Below are positions 7,491 through 15,742 of a stretch of 64,000 bases of DNA, one piece after another. Origin of the DNA: UMGS1519 sp050951095. GTDB lineage: Bacteria > Actinomycetota > Coriobacteriia > Coriobacteriales > Eggerthellaceae. Position numbers and translations under genes: made by a program. Below the pieces are notes generated by a model. It made no database searches. It saw only the letters and a list, made by a program, of their open reading frames with translations, and was not told the DNA's origin. Where the stretch lies: positions 1 through 64,000 of the forward strand of contig JBMNIQ010000003.1 of the NCBI GenBank assembly GCA_050951095.1, read 5' to 3'. The first letter of the stretch is position 1. Every line of letters starts with the position of its first letter.

Positions 7491-8654
7491 TTATTCCGTC
7501 AGCTCGTCTGCCAGCGTCTGGATCTGCGCGCGGTTCTCGTCGTCCAGGGAGCCCTTGATGCTGACGGTCGTGAACGCCGGCACGATGTCGTCGCTCATCT
7601 CCTCCAGCTTGCCGCGCATGATCTTCGCGGCCATGGGTGCCCACGAGCCGTTCTCCATCAGGCCCACCGTGCGCTTCTGGAAGCTGTGCTCGGCCAGCAT
7701 GTTCAGGAACGTTTCCATGTACGGGAAGATGCCGCCGCAATACGTGGTGGTTGCCAGCACCAGCCGGTCGTAGCGGAACGCGTCCGCCAGCGCCAGCGCC
7801 ATGTCCTCGCGCGCCAAGTCGTGCACGACCACTTCGGCGCCGCGGTCCTGCAGCATGGCCGCAAGCTCATCCACGGCCTGCTTCGTGTGGCCGTACACGG
7901 ACGTGTAGGCAATGCAGACGCCCTCGTCTTCGGGCTCGTAGCTGGACCACGTGTTGTACTTGTCCAGGTAATAGCCCAGGTCCTCCTTCAGCACGGGGCC
8001 GTGCAGCGGGCAGATCATCTGGATGTCGAATCCGGCCAGCTTCTTCAGCGCGGCCTGGACGTTCTTGCCGAATTTGCCCACGATGCCGAAGTAGTAGCGC
8101 CGCGCCTCGGGTTCCCACCCTTCCGGGTCGTGGTAGTCCAGCGCGCCGAACTTGCCGAACGCATCGGCCGAGAACAGCGCCTTGTCCGCGGCGTCGTACG
8201 AGAACGCCACTTCCGGCCAGTGCACCATGGGCGCCGTGACGAACGTGAGCTTATGCGTGCCCAAGTCCAGCTCGGAGCCCTGCTTCACAACCAGCTTGCG
8301 CTTCGGGAAGTCCGTGCCGAAGTACGCCGTCATCATCTTGAATGCGCCGGGCGATGCCACGACGGTCGCCTGCGGGTAGCGGTCCATGAACTCCTTGATG
8401 TTCGCGGAATGGTCCGGCTCCATGTGATGGACGATCAGGTAATCCGGCGTGCGCCCGTCCAGCGCGGCCTCCACATTGCCCAGCCATTCGTCGCGGAAGC
8501 GGATCTCCACGGTGTCCGTGACGGCGATCTTCTGGTCCCGGATCACGTACGAGTTGTACGCCATGCCGCCTTCGCGCACATCGTACTGGCCTTCGAACAG
8601 GTCTATGTCGTGGTCGTTCACACCCACGTATACGATATCGTCGGTGATGTTCAT
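7491..8654 (-). CDS. fprA: A-type flavoprotein (flavodiiron protein)
   Basis: A 387-residue oxygen/NO-scavenging reductase of anaerobes. The N-terminal metallo-beta-lactamase-like domain carries all diiron ligands in order: His77, Glu79, Asp81 (HMEPDH), His145, Asp164 and His218. The C-terminal flavodoxin domain starts near 247 with TSVYGHTKQA for FMN. There is no fused rubredoxin, so a separate electron donor is needed. AAGGAG lies 9 nt before the ATG. It is monocistronic and divergent from the fatty-acid locus; the palindromes at 8926 and 9022 lie in the shared upstream region. Confidence 0.92.
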   Translation of the reverse strand: MNITDDIVYVGVNDHDIDLFEGQYDVREGGMAYNSYVIRDQKIAVTDTVEIRFRDEWLGNVEAALDGRTPDYLIVHHMEPDHSANIKEFMDRYPQATVVASPGAFKMMTAYFGTDFPKRKLVVKQGSELDLGTHKLTFVTAPMVHWPEVAFSYDAADKALFSADAFGKFGALDYHDPEGWEPEARRYYFGIVGKFGKNVQAALKKLAGFDIQMICPLHGPVLKEDLGYYLDKYNTWSSYEPEDEGVCIAYTSVYGHTKQAVDELAAMLQDRGAEVVVHDLAREDMALALADAFRYDRLVLATTTYCGGIFPYMETFLNMLAEHSFQKRTVGLMENGSWAPMAAKIMRGKLEEMSDDIVPAFTTVSIKGSLDDENRAQIQTLADELTE

Positions 8655-8925
8655 TCAAAGGCTCCTTCCGGAATCGCGGCGCGGCGTAAAACGCCCGCAG
8701 CGCAAACGGTACATATGCTTCTTTACCATGATAGGGCAAAAGCGCGCCGATGCCGCCGTTTTCGAAAGCGTAAACGTGCCGGTAACATGCCGCGCACCCG
8801 CATGCGGAATCGCCGCTGTCCGCATACGAAGCCCTCTGTTCGCAAAGCGCGCGAACGCGGAGGCGGGAAGGCGGGTCCCGGCGTCCCGCGCCCGGCCGGC
8901 AGGCAAATGGGAGTGTCGAACTCGC

Positions 8926-8950
8926 AATTACTTAGACAATCAAAGTAATT
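8926..8950. promoter_or_regulatory. FabT-box-like operator 1
   Basis: Perfect 8-bp arms AATTACTT/AAGTAATT flank the nine-base core AGACAATCA. Read on the minus strand, the middle is CTTTGATTGTCTAAG. This closely resembles the FabT operator of streptococci, whose remembered consensus is near TTTGATTATCAAA. It lies upstream of the locus that contains a MarR-family gene. Confidence 0.65.
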
Positions 8951-9021
8951 ATGACGAGCGTATGACAAACGCGCCGCGGATGTTGCGGGACGGGCGGCGG
9001 GGGCGTATCGTGCCCCCTGGT

Positions 9022-9050
9022 GCAAATAATTAGATAATCAAATTATTTGC
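9022..9050. promoter_or_regulatory. FabT-box-like operator 2
   Basis: Perfect 10-bp arms GCAAATAATT/AATTATTTGC flank the nine-base core AGATAATCA, which differs from operator 1 by one base. The inner sequence on the minus strand, TTTGATTATCTAA, fits the FabT consensus. The centres of the two operators lie 98 bp apart. The site is 102 bp before the fakB/degV start. Confidence 0.7.
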
Positions 9051-9151
9051 CCTTCGAACCAATCAACCGGACCTGCGTGCCCAATCGGGCCCGTGCTACG
9101 CAGCGGGACGGCGGCAGCCGCCCGGTGCGGCAATCGAGTGAAAGGGAACAG

Positions 9152-10006
9152 ATGGGTTTCGCTATCGTGGCCGACACGACGTGCGACTTGACGCCTGCAG
9201 AGGCGAAGGAGCACGGCATCGAGATGATTCCGCTGAACATCTTGCTGGACGGCAAGGAGTACCGCGACGGAGTCGACCTTACCTCCGACGAATTCTTCGA
9301 CTTGATGGAGGCATCCGACAACCTGCCGAAGACGGCGCAGCCGTCGCCGTACGATTTCGCGCAGCTGTACCAGAGGCTGGCGGACGAAGGCGCCGAGGCC
9401 ATCATCTCGCTGCATATCTGCGCGCCGATGTCCGGCACGGTGGGTGCCGCGGCCATGGGTGCGCAGCAGGTGGATGTTCCGGTGGAGGTCATCGACTCGT
9501 GCGGCGTCACGGGCTATCTGGGCCTGCTGACGCTCTACACCGCCCGCCTGCGCGATCGCGGCCTGTCGTTCCAGGAAACCGTGGAGAAGGTGAAGCAGGC
9601 CATCCCGCACATCTACTTCCGCGATTCCCCCCGCACGTTGGACAACCTGCTGAAAGGCGGGCGCCTGTCCCCGCTGAACGCGAAAGCGGCCAGCTTGCTG
9701 AACATCAAGCCGCTGCTGGCGTTCAAGGAGGACGGCACGCTGTACTCGTTCGGGAAGGTGCGCGGCATGAAGGGCGTCATCAAGACGTTCACGAGGGACA
9801 TCGAGGATCTGACGGCGAAGCAGGGCAAGCAGTACCTGCGCTTCTGCCATACGCGCAACCTGGAGGACCTGCAGAAACTGAAGGATCAGCTGGCAGCCGA
9901 CGGCGTGGAGTACGTGGATATGGGCACGGCGCCCAGCGGCGCCACCGTGGCCACGCACCTGGGCATCGGCAGCATCGGCTTCGCAGCCCTGAAGGCGGAC
10001 GAATAG
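9152..10006 (+). CDS. DegV/FakB family fatty-acid-binding protein
   Basis: A 284-residue DegV-fold protein. DegV proteins of the FakB type bind a fatty acid and present it to the kinase FakA, producing acyl-phosphate for phospholipid synthesis. Visible motifs are VADTTCDL at the N-terminus, the fatty-acid-contacting TAQPSPYDF, LHICAPMSGT and the long helix region LDNLLKGGRLSPLNAKAASL. ATG 9152 has GAAAGGGA upstream; the frame is open earlier but without homology. Position as first gene of a fatty-acid locus behind FabT-like boxes supports the lipid role. No fakA is present in this window. Confidence 0.82.
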   Translation: MGFAIVADTTCDLTPAEAKEHGIEMIPLNILLDGKEYRDGVDLTSDEFFDLMEASDNLPKTAQPSPYDFAQLYQRLADEGAEAIISLHICAPMSGTVGAAAMGAQQVDVPVEVIDSCGVTGYLGLLTLYTARLRDRGLSFQETVEKVKQAIPHIYFRDSPRTLDNLLKGGRLSPLNAKAASLLNIKPLLAFKEDGTLYSFGKVRGMKGVIKTFTRDIEDLTAKQGKQYLRFCHTRNLEDLQKLKDQLAADGVEYVDMGTAPSGATVATHLGIGSIGFAALKADE

Positions 10007-10018
10007 AGAGGAGAACGG

Positions 10019-10069
10019 ATGGAAAACGTCGGTTGTTCCCCGAAGGGAACGGCCGATGCGAGCGGATAG
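10019..10069 (+). other. Possible 16-codon leader ORF with internal hairpin
   Basis: An ATG at 10019 follows GAGAGGAGAACGG, a good ribosome binding site, and opens a frame of 16 codons ending in TAG. Inside it, arms GGTTGTTCCC and GGGAACGGCC (10031-10054) form a 10-bp stem with a CGAA tetraloop. It sits between degV and the MarR gene. It may be translated, or it may only be an intercistronic processing or stability hairpin. Confidence 0.3.
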
Positions 10070-10115
10070 CTGATAGTATGCGGTGAAATCAAGCCGCAGG
10101 GAAGAAAGCACATTC

Positions 10116-10664
10116 ATGGCGCAGAACGAAAAAACGCAGAACGACAGCAGCGCGACCTCCGGGGCCCTGACTCCGGCAAAGGCATCGCGCGAACTGAACG
10201 ACCTGTTCAGCGCTACCTTCGATTCTGTGCTGCGCATAGAGGAGCACGCGCTGGACAACCGCTTGACGGCGGGCCTGACCATCGCCGAGCTGCATACCAT
10301 CGCAGCCGTGGGCCTCTATGACAGCAAGCCCATGAAGGCCATCGCGGCAAAGCTGCGCGTGACGTTGGCAACGGTGACGGCATCCGTGACGAAGCTTGAG
10401 AAGAAGGGCTTCGTGGAGCGCCGCCGCAACCAGGAGGATCGCCGCCAAGTGCTGGTGAGCCTGACGCCGAAGGGACGCAAGGCATGCCGCGCGCATGACA
10501 TGTTCCACGAGAAGATGGTGGCCCGGGCGCTCTCATCCCTGACGGAAGACGAGACGCAGGCATTGATGTCGGCGCTGAAGCAGCTGGTGTCGTTCTTCAA
10601 CGACGAGGCCGACTACGCCGCCAGCGTGCGCAAGCAGGGCGGCGACCAAGCCGCAACCGCCTAG
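10116..10664 (+). CDS. MarR-family regulator, FabT-like
   Basis: A 182-residue winged-helix regulator. The recognition region reads PMKAIAAKLRVTLATVTASVTKLEKKGFVERRRNQEDRR, split across helices and wing as in MarR proteins. Its location directly before acpP-fabK-fabD-fabG-fabF-fabZ matches fabT in Firmicutes, and FabT-like operators lie upstream of the locus. FabT represses fab genes when bound to acyl-ACP; here that role is inferred from context. The start is uncertain: ATG 10116 is used, but an in-frame GTG at 10083 would add 11 residues. A terminator-like hairpin separates it from acpP. Confidence 0.8.
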   Translation: MAQNEKTQNDSSATSGALTPAKASRELNDLFSATFDSVLRIEEHALDNRLTAGLTIAELHTIAAVGLYDSKPMKAIAAKLRVTLATVTASVTKLEKKGFVERRRNQEDRRQVLVSLTPKGRKACRAHDMFHEKMVARALSSLTEDETQALMSALKQLVSFFNDEADYAASVRKQGGDQAATA

Positions 10665-10746
10665 CGCGCCGTCGTTCCCCCGACGTATTCTCACGCGCCG
10701 TTTCCTACGGTGCCCGCTCACGATTCCATAACGCATTTTCTTTAAT

Positions 10747-10798
10747 AGACGCAGTCGACCTGCGCAGTATTACGCTTAATACGATTGCGTCTGTTTTT
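10747..10798 (+). terminator. Long hairpin terminator/attenuator before acpP
   Basis: Outer arms AGACGCA (10747) and TGCGTCT (ending 10792) enclose an inner perfect stem GTATTA/TAATAC with loop CGCT, and a T5 run follows at 10794-10798. It lies between the MarR gene and acpP, so it either ends the degV-marR transcript or attenuates read-through into the fab genes. Confidence 0.6.
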
Positions 10799-10904
10799 CG
10801 GCCGAAGGCAGTGCGTCCTTCTGCCGCCCATACGCAAATCTCGCGTCGCGGTCCTCCGCGGGGCGGATGATAGAGAAAAGCAGCCATGAGGAAAGGAACC
10901 GAAA

Positions 10905-11126
10905 GTGGCAACCATCGACAGCATCAAGAACATCCTGAACGAGAACCTGGACATCGAGCCGGACGACGTAACGCCCGAGACCACGTTCGAATCCCTCGAG
11001 ATCGACTCCCTGGACATGACGGAGCTGGTCTGCGCTGTGGAGGAAGAGTTCGACATCGAGCTGGAGAACCTGGAAGACATCAAGACCGTGGGCCAGCTGG
11101 TCGAGCGCATCGATTCCCTGCGCTAG
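10905..11126 (+). CDS. acpP: Acyl carrier protein
   Basis: A 73-residue acidic four-helix protein that carries growing acyl chains on 4'-phosphopantetheine. The attachment site is Ser35 in EIDSLDMTEL, the universal DSL motif. It begins with GTG at 10905, preceded by GAAAGGAAC; no nearby ATG fits. It is the first gene after the hairpin at 10747-10798 and heads the biosynthetic run acpP-fabK-fabD-fabG-fabF-fabZ-accDA. Confidence 0.95.
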   Translation: MATIDSIKNILNENLDIEPDDVTPETTFESLEIDSLDMTELVCAVEEEFDIELENLEDIKTVGQLVERIDSLR

Positions 11127-11205
11127 GGATCGCAAAGAGAAGTCAGATGCGGCCGTGCGGCAGGTGCCGTACGGCCGCTGAAGCAAATCGAAAGCGAGGA
11201 CGGGA

Positions 11206-12177
11206 ATGAAGACACGGGTAACCGAGCTGCTGGGCATCGAACAGCCCGTTATCCAGGGCGCAATGGCCTGGATTGCGAATGCGAAGCTTGCCGCGGCAGT
11301 CAGCAACGGCGGCGGTTTGGGCATCATCGCCTGCGGCGGCGCAGATCCCGAATGGGTGCGCGGCCAGATTCAGGAGGCCCGCACGCTGACGGACAAGCCG
11401 TTCGGCGTGAACATCATGCTCATGAACCCGCAGACGCCGGCGCTTGCCGACCTGCTGGCCGAGATGAAGGTGCCGATCATCACCACGGGCGCCGGCAACC
11501 CTTCGCCGTACGTGGCGAAGTGGAAGGAGGCCGGCTGCAAGGTGGTGCCGATCGTGGCATCCGCCGCGCTGGCGCGCCGCATGGAAAAGCTGGGCGCCGA
11601 CGCCATCATCGCGGAAGGCTGCGAGGCGGGCGGCCACATCGGCGAGCTGACCACCATGGCGCTGACGCCGTCCGTCTGCGACGCCGTGTCCATTCCCGTC
11701 ATCACTGCAGGCGGCGTGGCCGACGGCCGCGGGTTCGCGGCCGCATTCGCGCTGGGCGCCGAAGGCGTGCAGATGGGCACGCGCTTCCTGACGGCCGACG
11801 AATGCCCCATCGCCGAAAGCTACAAGGAGAAGGTCCTGAAGGCGAAGGATTCCGACACCATCGTCACGGGGCGCATGGGCGGCCATCCCGTCCGCCAGCT
11901 GAAGAACAAGTTCAGCCGCGGCATCGCCGCCGATGAGAAGAATCCCGCCACGGACGCCGCCGACCTGGAGCAGCGCCTGGCCGGTTCGCTGCGCCGCGCC
12001 GTGGAAGGCGACGTGGCCATGGGCAGCCTGATGTCCGGCCAGGTGGCATGCCTGGTGCAGGACCGCAAGCCCGCCGCCCGTATCGTGGCGGACATCGTGG
12101 CGGAGGCCCAGCGCTGGGGAGGCAACAACCTTGAGCAGATGGCGCGGGCGAACGCCACGCGCGCTTGGAAGGAGTAG
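11206..12177 (+). CDS. fabK: Enoyl-ACP reductase II (FabK)
   Basis: A 323-residue FMN-dependent TIM-barrel enzyme performing the last reduction of each fatty-acid cycle. QGAMAWIANAKLAAAVSNGG opens the barrel, and EAGGHIG places His144 exactly at the catalytic position known for pneumococcal FabK. AGGVADGRG and MGTRFL are FMN-phosphate contacts. The related nitronate monooxygenases share the fold, but the fab context decides for FabK. It is co-directional with fabD, four bases away. No fabI is seen in the window. Confidence 0.92.
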   Translation: MKTRVTELLGIEQPVIQGAMAWIANAKLAAAVSNGGGLGIIACGGADPEWVRGQIQEARTLTDKPFGVNIMLMNPQTPALADLLAEMKVPIITTGAGNPSPYVAKWKEAGCKVVPIVASAALARRMEKLGADAIIAEGCEAGGHIGELTTMALTPSVCDAVSIPVITAGGVADGRGFAAAFALGAEGVQMGTRFLTADECPIAESYKEKVLKAKDSDTIVTGRMGGHPVRQLKNKFSRGIAADEKNPATDAADLEQRLAGSLRRAVEGDVAMGSLMSGQVACLVQDRKPAARIVADIVAEAQRWGGNNLEQMARANATRAWKE

Positions 12178-12180
12178 GGC

Positions 12181-13128
12181 ATGGCGGTTTGGCTTCTTCC
12201 CGGCCAGGGAGCCCAGGAACCGGGCATGGGCGCCGGCCTCTCGGCGCTGCCGGAGGTCGCCCGCGTGTTCCAGACGGCATCCGATCGGCTGGGCGTGGAT
12301 ATCGAGCGCCTGGCCACGACGGCCGAGGCGGACGAAGTGAACGACGCGTTCAACGCGCAGGCGCTGACGATGGCCGTCACCGTGGGCCTGGGGCGCGAAC
12401 TCATGGCGCGCGGCGTGCAGCCGGATGCGCTCGTGGGCTTCAGCCTGGGGCAGATCAGCGCGCTGGCGCTGGCGGACGTGCTTTCGCTGGAGCAGGCGTT
12501 CGACCTGCTGAAGGTGCGTTCGGAGGCCATGGCGCGCGCCTGCCGGCAGAACCCCGGCGGCATGTTGGCGCTGCTGGGCGCCAGCGTGGCAGATGCCGAG
12601 GAGCTGGCGCGGCAGCAGGCGCAGGGCGACGTGCTGGTGGCGGCGAACCACAATGCGCCCGGCCAGGTGGTCATCTCGGGCACGGACGCCGCGCTGGAGC
12701 GCGCGCAGACCGCCTGGCAGGATGCCGGCAAGCGCTGCGTGCGCCTGAACACGGCGGGCGCATTCCATTCGCCGCTCATGGCGCCGGCGGGGCAGGCCGT
12801 GGCGGAGAAATGCGCGGAGCTGGACTTCGCCGATCCGCGCGTGCCGCTTCTGTGCAACACGGACGCGCAGCCGTTCACGGCCGCCCAGGCCGCCGACCGC
12901 CTGTCGCGCCAGGTGCAGCAGCCCGTGCTGTTCCAGGAATCCATCGAGGCGCTCATCGCTGCCGGCCATACCTCCTTCGTGGAAGTGGGCCACGGCAAGG
13001 TGCTGACGAACCTGGTGAAGCGCATCAAACGCAAGACGGACCGCCAGCACGTGGGAACCGCCCCGGAGCTGGAAGCGTACTGCGCGGCCTGCGCCGCCGG
13101 CGACGCAACGAACGAGAAAGGGGCCTAG
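12181..13128 (+). CDS. fabD: Malonyl-CoA:ACP transacylase
   Basis: A 315-residue enzyme that loads malonate onto ACP. The N-terminal LLPGQGAQEPGMG is the glutamine loop. The nucleophile is Ser88 in GFSLGQ, where most homologues have GHSLGE, so the residues flanking the serine vary. Arg113 and His196 in GAFHSPLM complete the active site. It starts three bases after fabK stops. The next gene starts five bases after fabD ends, so the genes are translated as one unit. Confidence 0.93.
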   Translation: MAVWLLPGQGAQEPGMGAGLSALPEVARVFQTASDRLGVDIERLATTAEADEVNDAFNAQALTMAVTVGLGRELMARGVQPDALVGFSLGQISALALADVLSLEQAFDLLKVRSEAMARACRQNPGGMLALLGASVADAEELARQQAQGDVLVAANHNAPGQVVISGTDAALERAQTAWQDAGKRCVRLNTAGAFHSPLMAPAGQAVAEKCAELDFADPRVPLLCNTDAQPFTAAQAADRLSRQVQQPVLFQESIEALIAAGHTSFVEVGHGKVLTNLVKRIKRKTDRQHVGTAPELEAYCAACAAGDATNEKGA

Positions 13129-13133
13129 GCACC

Positions 13134-13907
13134 ATGACGCAGAACGAAACGGGCACGCTGCCCCAGAATCCCACGGCCGTCATCACGGGCGCCAGCCGCG
13201 GCATCGGCGCGGCGTGCGCACGGGCGCTGGCGGCGCAGGGATGCAACTGCGTGCTGAACTATTCCAGCGCGCTGAGCGAGACGGCTGCCGCAGAGCTGTC
13301 CGACGAGCTGGAGCAGACGTACGGCGTGCAATCCGTCATCGCCCGCGCGGACGTGTCGGACTTCGAGCAGGCGAAGGAGCTCATCGCCGGCGCGAAGGAG
13401 GCGTTCGGCAGCGTCGACATCCTGGTCAACAACGCCGGCATCACGCGCGACGGCATGCTGGCGCGCATGAAGGAGGACGACTTCGATGCCGTCATCAGCA
13501 CGAACCTGAAGGGCGCGTTCAACTGCATGCGCCACGCCTCGCGCCTGATGATGCGCCAGCGCGAAGGACGCATCGTCAGCATCGCGTCCGTCGTGGGCAT
13601 CCGCGGCAATGCGGGCCAGACGAACTACGCCGCCTCGAAGGCGGGCATCATCGGCATGACGAAGGCCGCCGCGAAGGAGCTGGCGCCGCGCGGCATCACG
13701 GTGAACGCCGTGGCGCCCGGCTTCATCTCCACGAACATGACGGCGTCCCTGGACCAGGAGTACGCGGAGCAGGTGCGCGAGCGCATCGCCATGGGAACGT
13801 TCGGCACGCCGGAGGACGTGGCGGCAGCCGTGGCGTTCTTCGCCAGCCCGCAAGCGGGCTACATCACCGGTCAGGTGCTTGCAGTCGACGGCGGCATCGC
13901 GCTGTAG
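13134..13907 (+). CDS. fabG: 3-oxoacyl-ACP reductase
   Basis: A 257-residue NADPH-dependent short-chain dehydrogenase that reduces 3-ketoacyl-ACP. TGASRGIG binds the cofactor and NNAG follows. The catalytic tetrad is Asn124, Ser152, Tyr165 and Lys169 (YAASKAG). The ATG at 13134 uses GAAAGGGG, which overlaps the end of fabD. Other short-chain dehydrogenases look similar, but the operon position makes FabG the clear choice. Confidence 0.93.
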   Translation: MTQNETGTLPQNPTAVITGASRGIGAACARALAAQGCNCVLNYSSALSETAAAELSDELEQTYGVQSVIARADVSDFEQAKELIAGAKEAFGSVDILVNNAGITRDGMLARMKEDDFDAVISTNLKGAFNCMRHASRLMMRQREGRIVSIASVVGIRGNAGQTNYAASKAGIIGMTKAAAKELAPRGITVNAVAPGFISTNMTASLDQEYAEQVRERIAMGTFGTPEDVAAAVAFFASPQAGYITGQVLAVDGGIAL

Positions 13908-13934
13908 GCAGCAGCCATCGAAGGAGGAATGCGA

Positions 13935-15209
13935 ATGGACACGAACAATACGGAACGCGCGCTGCATCGCGTCGTCATCACCGGCATGGGTGCTATCTCG
14001 CCTGCCGGCGTGGGCGTGGAAGCGTTGTGGAACAAGGTCATGGCGGGCGTGTGCTGCATCAGCAGCCTTCCTGAAGAGCTGGCCGACGACACGGGCATCT
14101 CCGTGGGCGGCCAGATTCCCGGCTACGACCCGCTGAAGATGGGCTTCACGAAGAAGGAGACGCGCCGCTTCAGCCGCTTCGTGCAGCTGGCCATCATCGC
14201 CTCGGACGAGGCCATGCAGCAGGCAGGCTTCACGCAGGAGGCGCTGGAGGAACGCGACACGGCCCGGTTCGCCTGCATCTTCGGCTCCGGCATCGGCAGC
14301 CTGAGCGCGTTCGACCGCGAGGTCACGAAGGCGAACGAGAAGGGCGCGAAGCGCATCAGCCCGCTGTTCATCCCCGTCCTCATCAGCAACATGGCGGCCG
14401 GCAACCTGGCCATCCGCTACAAGCTGCGCGGCGAATGCTCGAACATCGTGACGGCGTGCGCCACGGGCACGCAGAACATCGGCGAGGCGTACCGCCTGAT
14501 CCGCTACGGCTATGCCGACCAGGCGCTGTGCGGCGGCACGGAGGAATCCATCGAGCGCATGGCGCTGGGCGGCTTCGGCAACCTGGGCGCCCTGACGAAG
14601 GAGAAGGACCCCCTGAAGGCATCGCGCCCGTTCGACGCGGACCGCAGCGGTTTCGTGGCGGGCGAAGGTGCCGGCGCGCTGGTCATCGAGTCGCTGGAGT
14701 CCGCTCAGGAGCGCGGCGCGCAGATCATCGCCGAGATCACCGGCTACGGTGCCACGGGCGACGGCTACCACATGACGGCGCCGGAACCGCACGGCGAAGG
14801 CGCGGTGCGCGCCATGCGCCTGGCGCTGGAAGAGGGCGGCTTCACGCCGGACGACCTGGGCCACGTGAACGCCCACGGCACGTCCACGCATGCGAACGAC
14901 GAGATGGAGTCGAACGCACTGTACGCGCTGTGCGGCGACCGCGCGAAGGATATCCCGGTGACGTCCACGAAGGGCGCCATCGGCCATCTGCTGGGCGGCG
15001 CCGGAGCCGTGGAGGCTATCGTCACGGCGCGTTCCGTCACGCGCGGCGTCGTGCCGCCCACGGTGGGCCACGTGAAGGACGACCCGAAGTGCCCCGTGCG
15101 CGTGTCCGCAGAGCCCGTGTGGGATCTTCCGCAGAAGGTGGCGCTGTCGAACTCGTTCGGCTTCGGCGGCCACAACGGCTGCCTGGCCATCTCCCCGTTC
15201 CGCGAATAG
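13935..15209 (+). CDS. fabF: 3-oxoacyl-ACP synthase II
   Basis: A 424-residue condensing enzyme elongating acyl-ACP with malonyl-ACP. The Cys-His-His triad is Cys175 in TACATGTQ, His314 in NAHGTSTHAND and His351 in GAIGHLLGGAG. An ATG also occurs at 13929, but AAGGAGG at 13921-13927 lies too close to it, so 13935 is preferred. It is followed 12 bases later by fabZ. In many relatives accB lies beside fabF or fabZ; here it is absent. Confidence 0.94.
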   Translation: MDTNNTERALHRVVITGMGAISPAGVGVEALWNKVMAGVCCISSLPEELADDTGISVGGQIPGYDPLKMGFTKKETRRFSRFVQLAIIASDEAMQQAGFTQEALEERDTARFACIFGSGIGSLSAFDREVTKANEKGAKRISPLFIPVLISNMAAGNLAIRYKLRGECSNIVTACATGTQNIGEAYRLIRYGYADQALCGGTEESIERMALGGFGNLGALTKEKDPLKASRPFDADRSGFVAGEGAGALVIESLESAQERGAQIIAEITGYGATGDGYHMTAPEPHGEGAVRAMRLALEEGGFTPDDLGHVNAHGTSTHANDEMESNALYALCGDRAKDIPVTSTKGAIGHLLGGAGAVEAIVTARSVTRGVVPPTVGHVKDDPKCPVRVSAEPVWDLPQKVALSNSFGFGGHNGCLAISPFRE

Positions 15210-15221
15210 GAGGCACGTGCC

Positions 15222-15716
15222 ATGAGCGAAGACAAGCAGGCAACGCAGACGGAGGCCGGCGCCTCCGAACGCCGCGTGCCGGAGTTCCCGTGCGGGCGCG
15301 AGGGCGTGCTGGCGCTGATCCCGCATCGCGACCCGTTCGTATGGGTCAGCCGCATCCTGGAGTGCGAACCGGGGCGGCACATCGTGGCGGAGCTGGACGT
15401 TGATCCGGACCTGCCGCTGTTCAAGGGCCATTTCCCGGGCAAGCCCGTGCTGCCGGGCGTCATCCAGATGGAGGCGCTGGCGCAGGCTGCGTGCTGCTGC
15501 ATGATGGCGGATCCCCGCTACGCGGGCGCCATCGGGCTGTTCGCGGGCATCGACAAGGCGAAGTTCCGCAAGCAGGTGCTGCCGGGCGACACCGTGCGCC
15601 TGGAGGCCACCATCACGAAGGCGGCGCGCCTCATGTGCGTGGCGGACGTGAAGGCCTATATGGGCGACGACGTGTGCGCCCAGGCCGTGCAGAAGTATGT
15701 GATCGATCGCGCGTGA
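15222..15716 (+). CDS. fabZ: 3-hydroxyacyl-ACP dehydratase
   Basis: A 164-residue hot-dog-fold dehydratase forming trans-2-enoyl-ACP. Catalytic residues are His70 in GHFPGKPVLPGV and Glu84 in QMEALAQ. A 20-residue polar extension precedes the fold (domain start near LIPHRDPF at 33). AGGAGG lies 8 nt before the ATG. The accDA frame overlaps or follows its stop at once, consistent with coupled translation. Confidence 0.93.
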   Translation: MSEDKQATQTEAGASERRVPEFPCGREGVLALIPHRDPFVWVSRILECEPGRHIVAELDVDPDLPLFKGHFPGKPVLPGVIQMEALAQAACCCMMADPRYAGAIGLFAGIDKAKFRKQVLPGDTVRLEATITKAARLMCVADVKAYMGDDVCAQAVQKYVIDRA

Positions 15717-15742
15717 GCGCGCGTCAGGAAGTGTTTGCGCAA

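Larger units (their letters stand above)
8655..9151. other. Divergent regulatory region between fprA and fakB/degV
   Basis: This non-coding stretch of 497 bp is GC-rich except for two AT-rich palindromes at 8926-8950 and 9022-9050. It must hold the promoters of both divergent genes. No convincing full sigma-70 promoter could be assigned, although TAGATAAT inside the second palindrome could serve as a -10. Confidence 0.6.

Noticed and set aside
7026..8948. A 640-codon plus-strand frame starting with the NTPase fragment
   Set aside because: Only the first ~105 codons from 7101 look like protein; the rest is the antisense of the flavodiiron gene.
11206..12177. Nitronate monooxygenase
   Set aside because: Same fold, but His144 in the FabK motif and the position inside the fab operon favour enoyl-ACP reductase.
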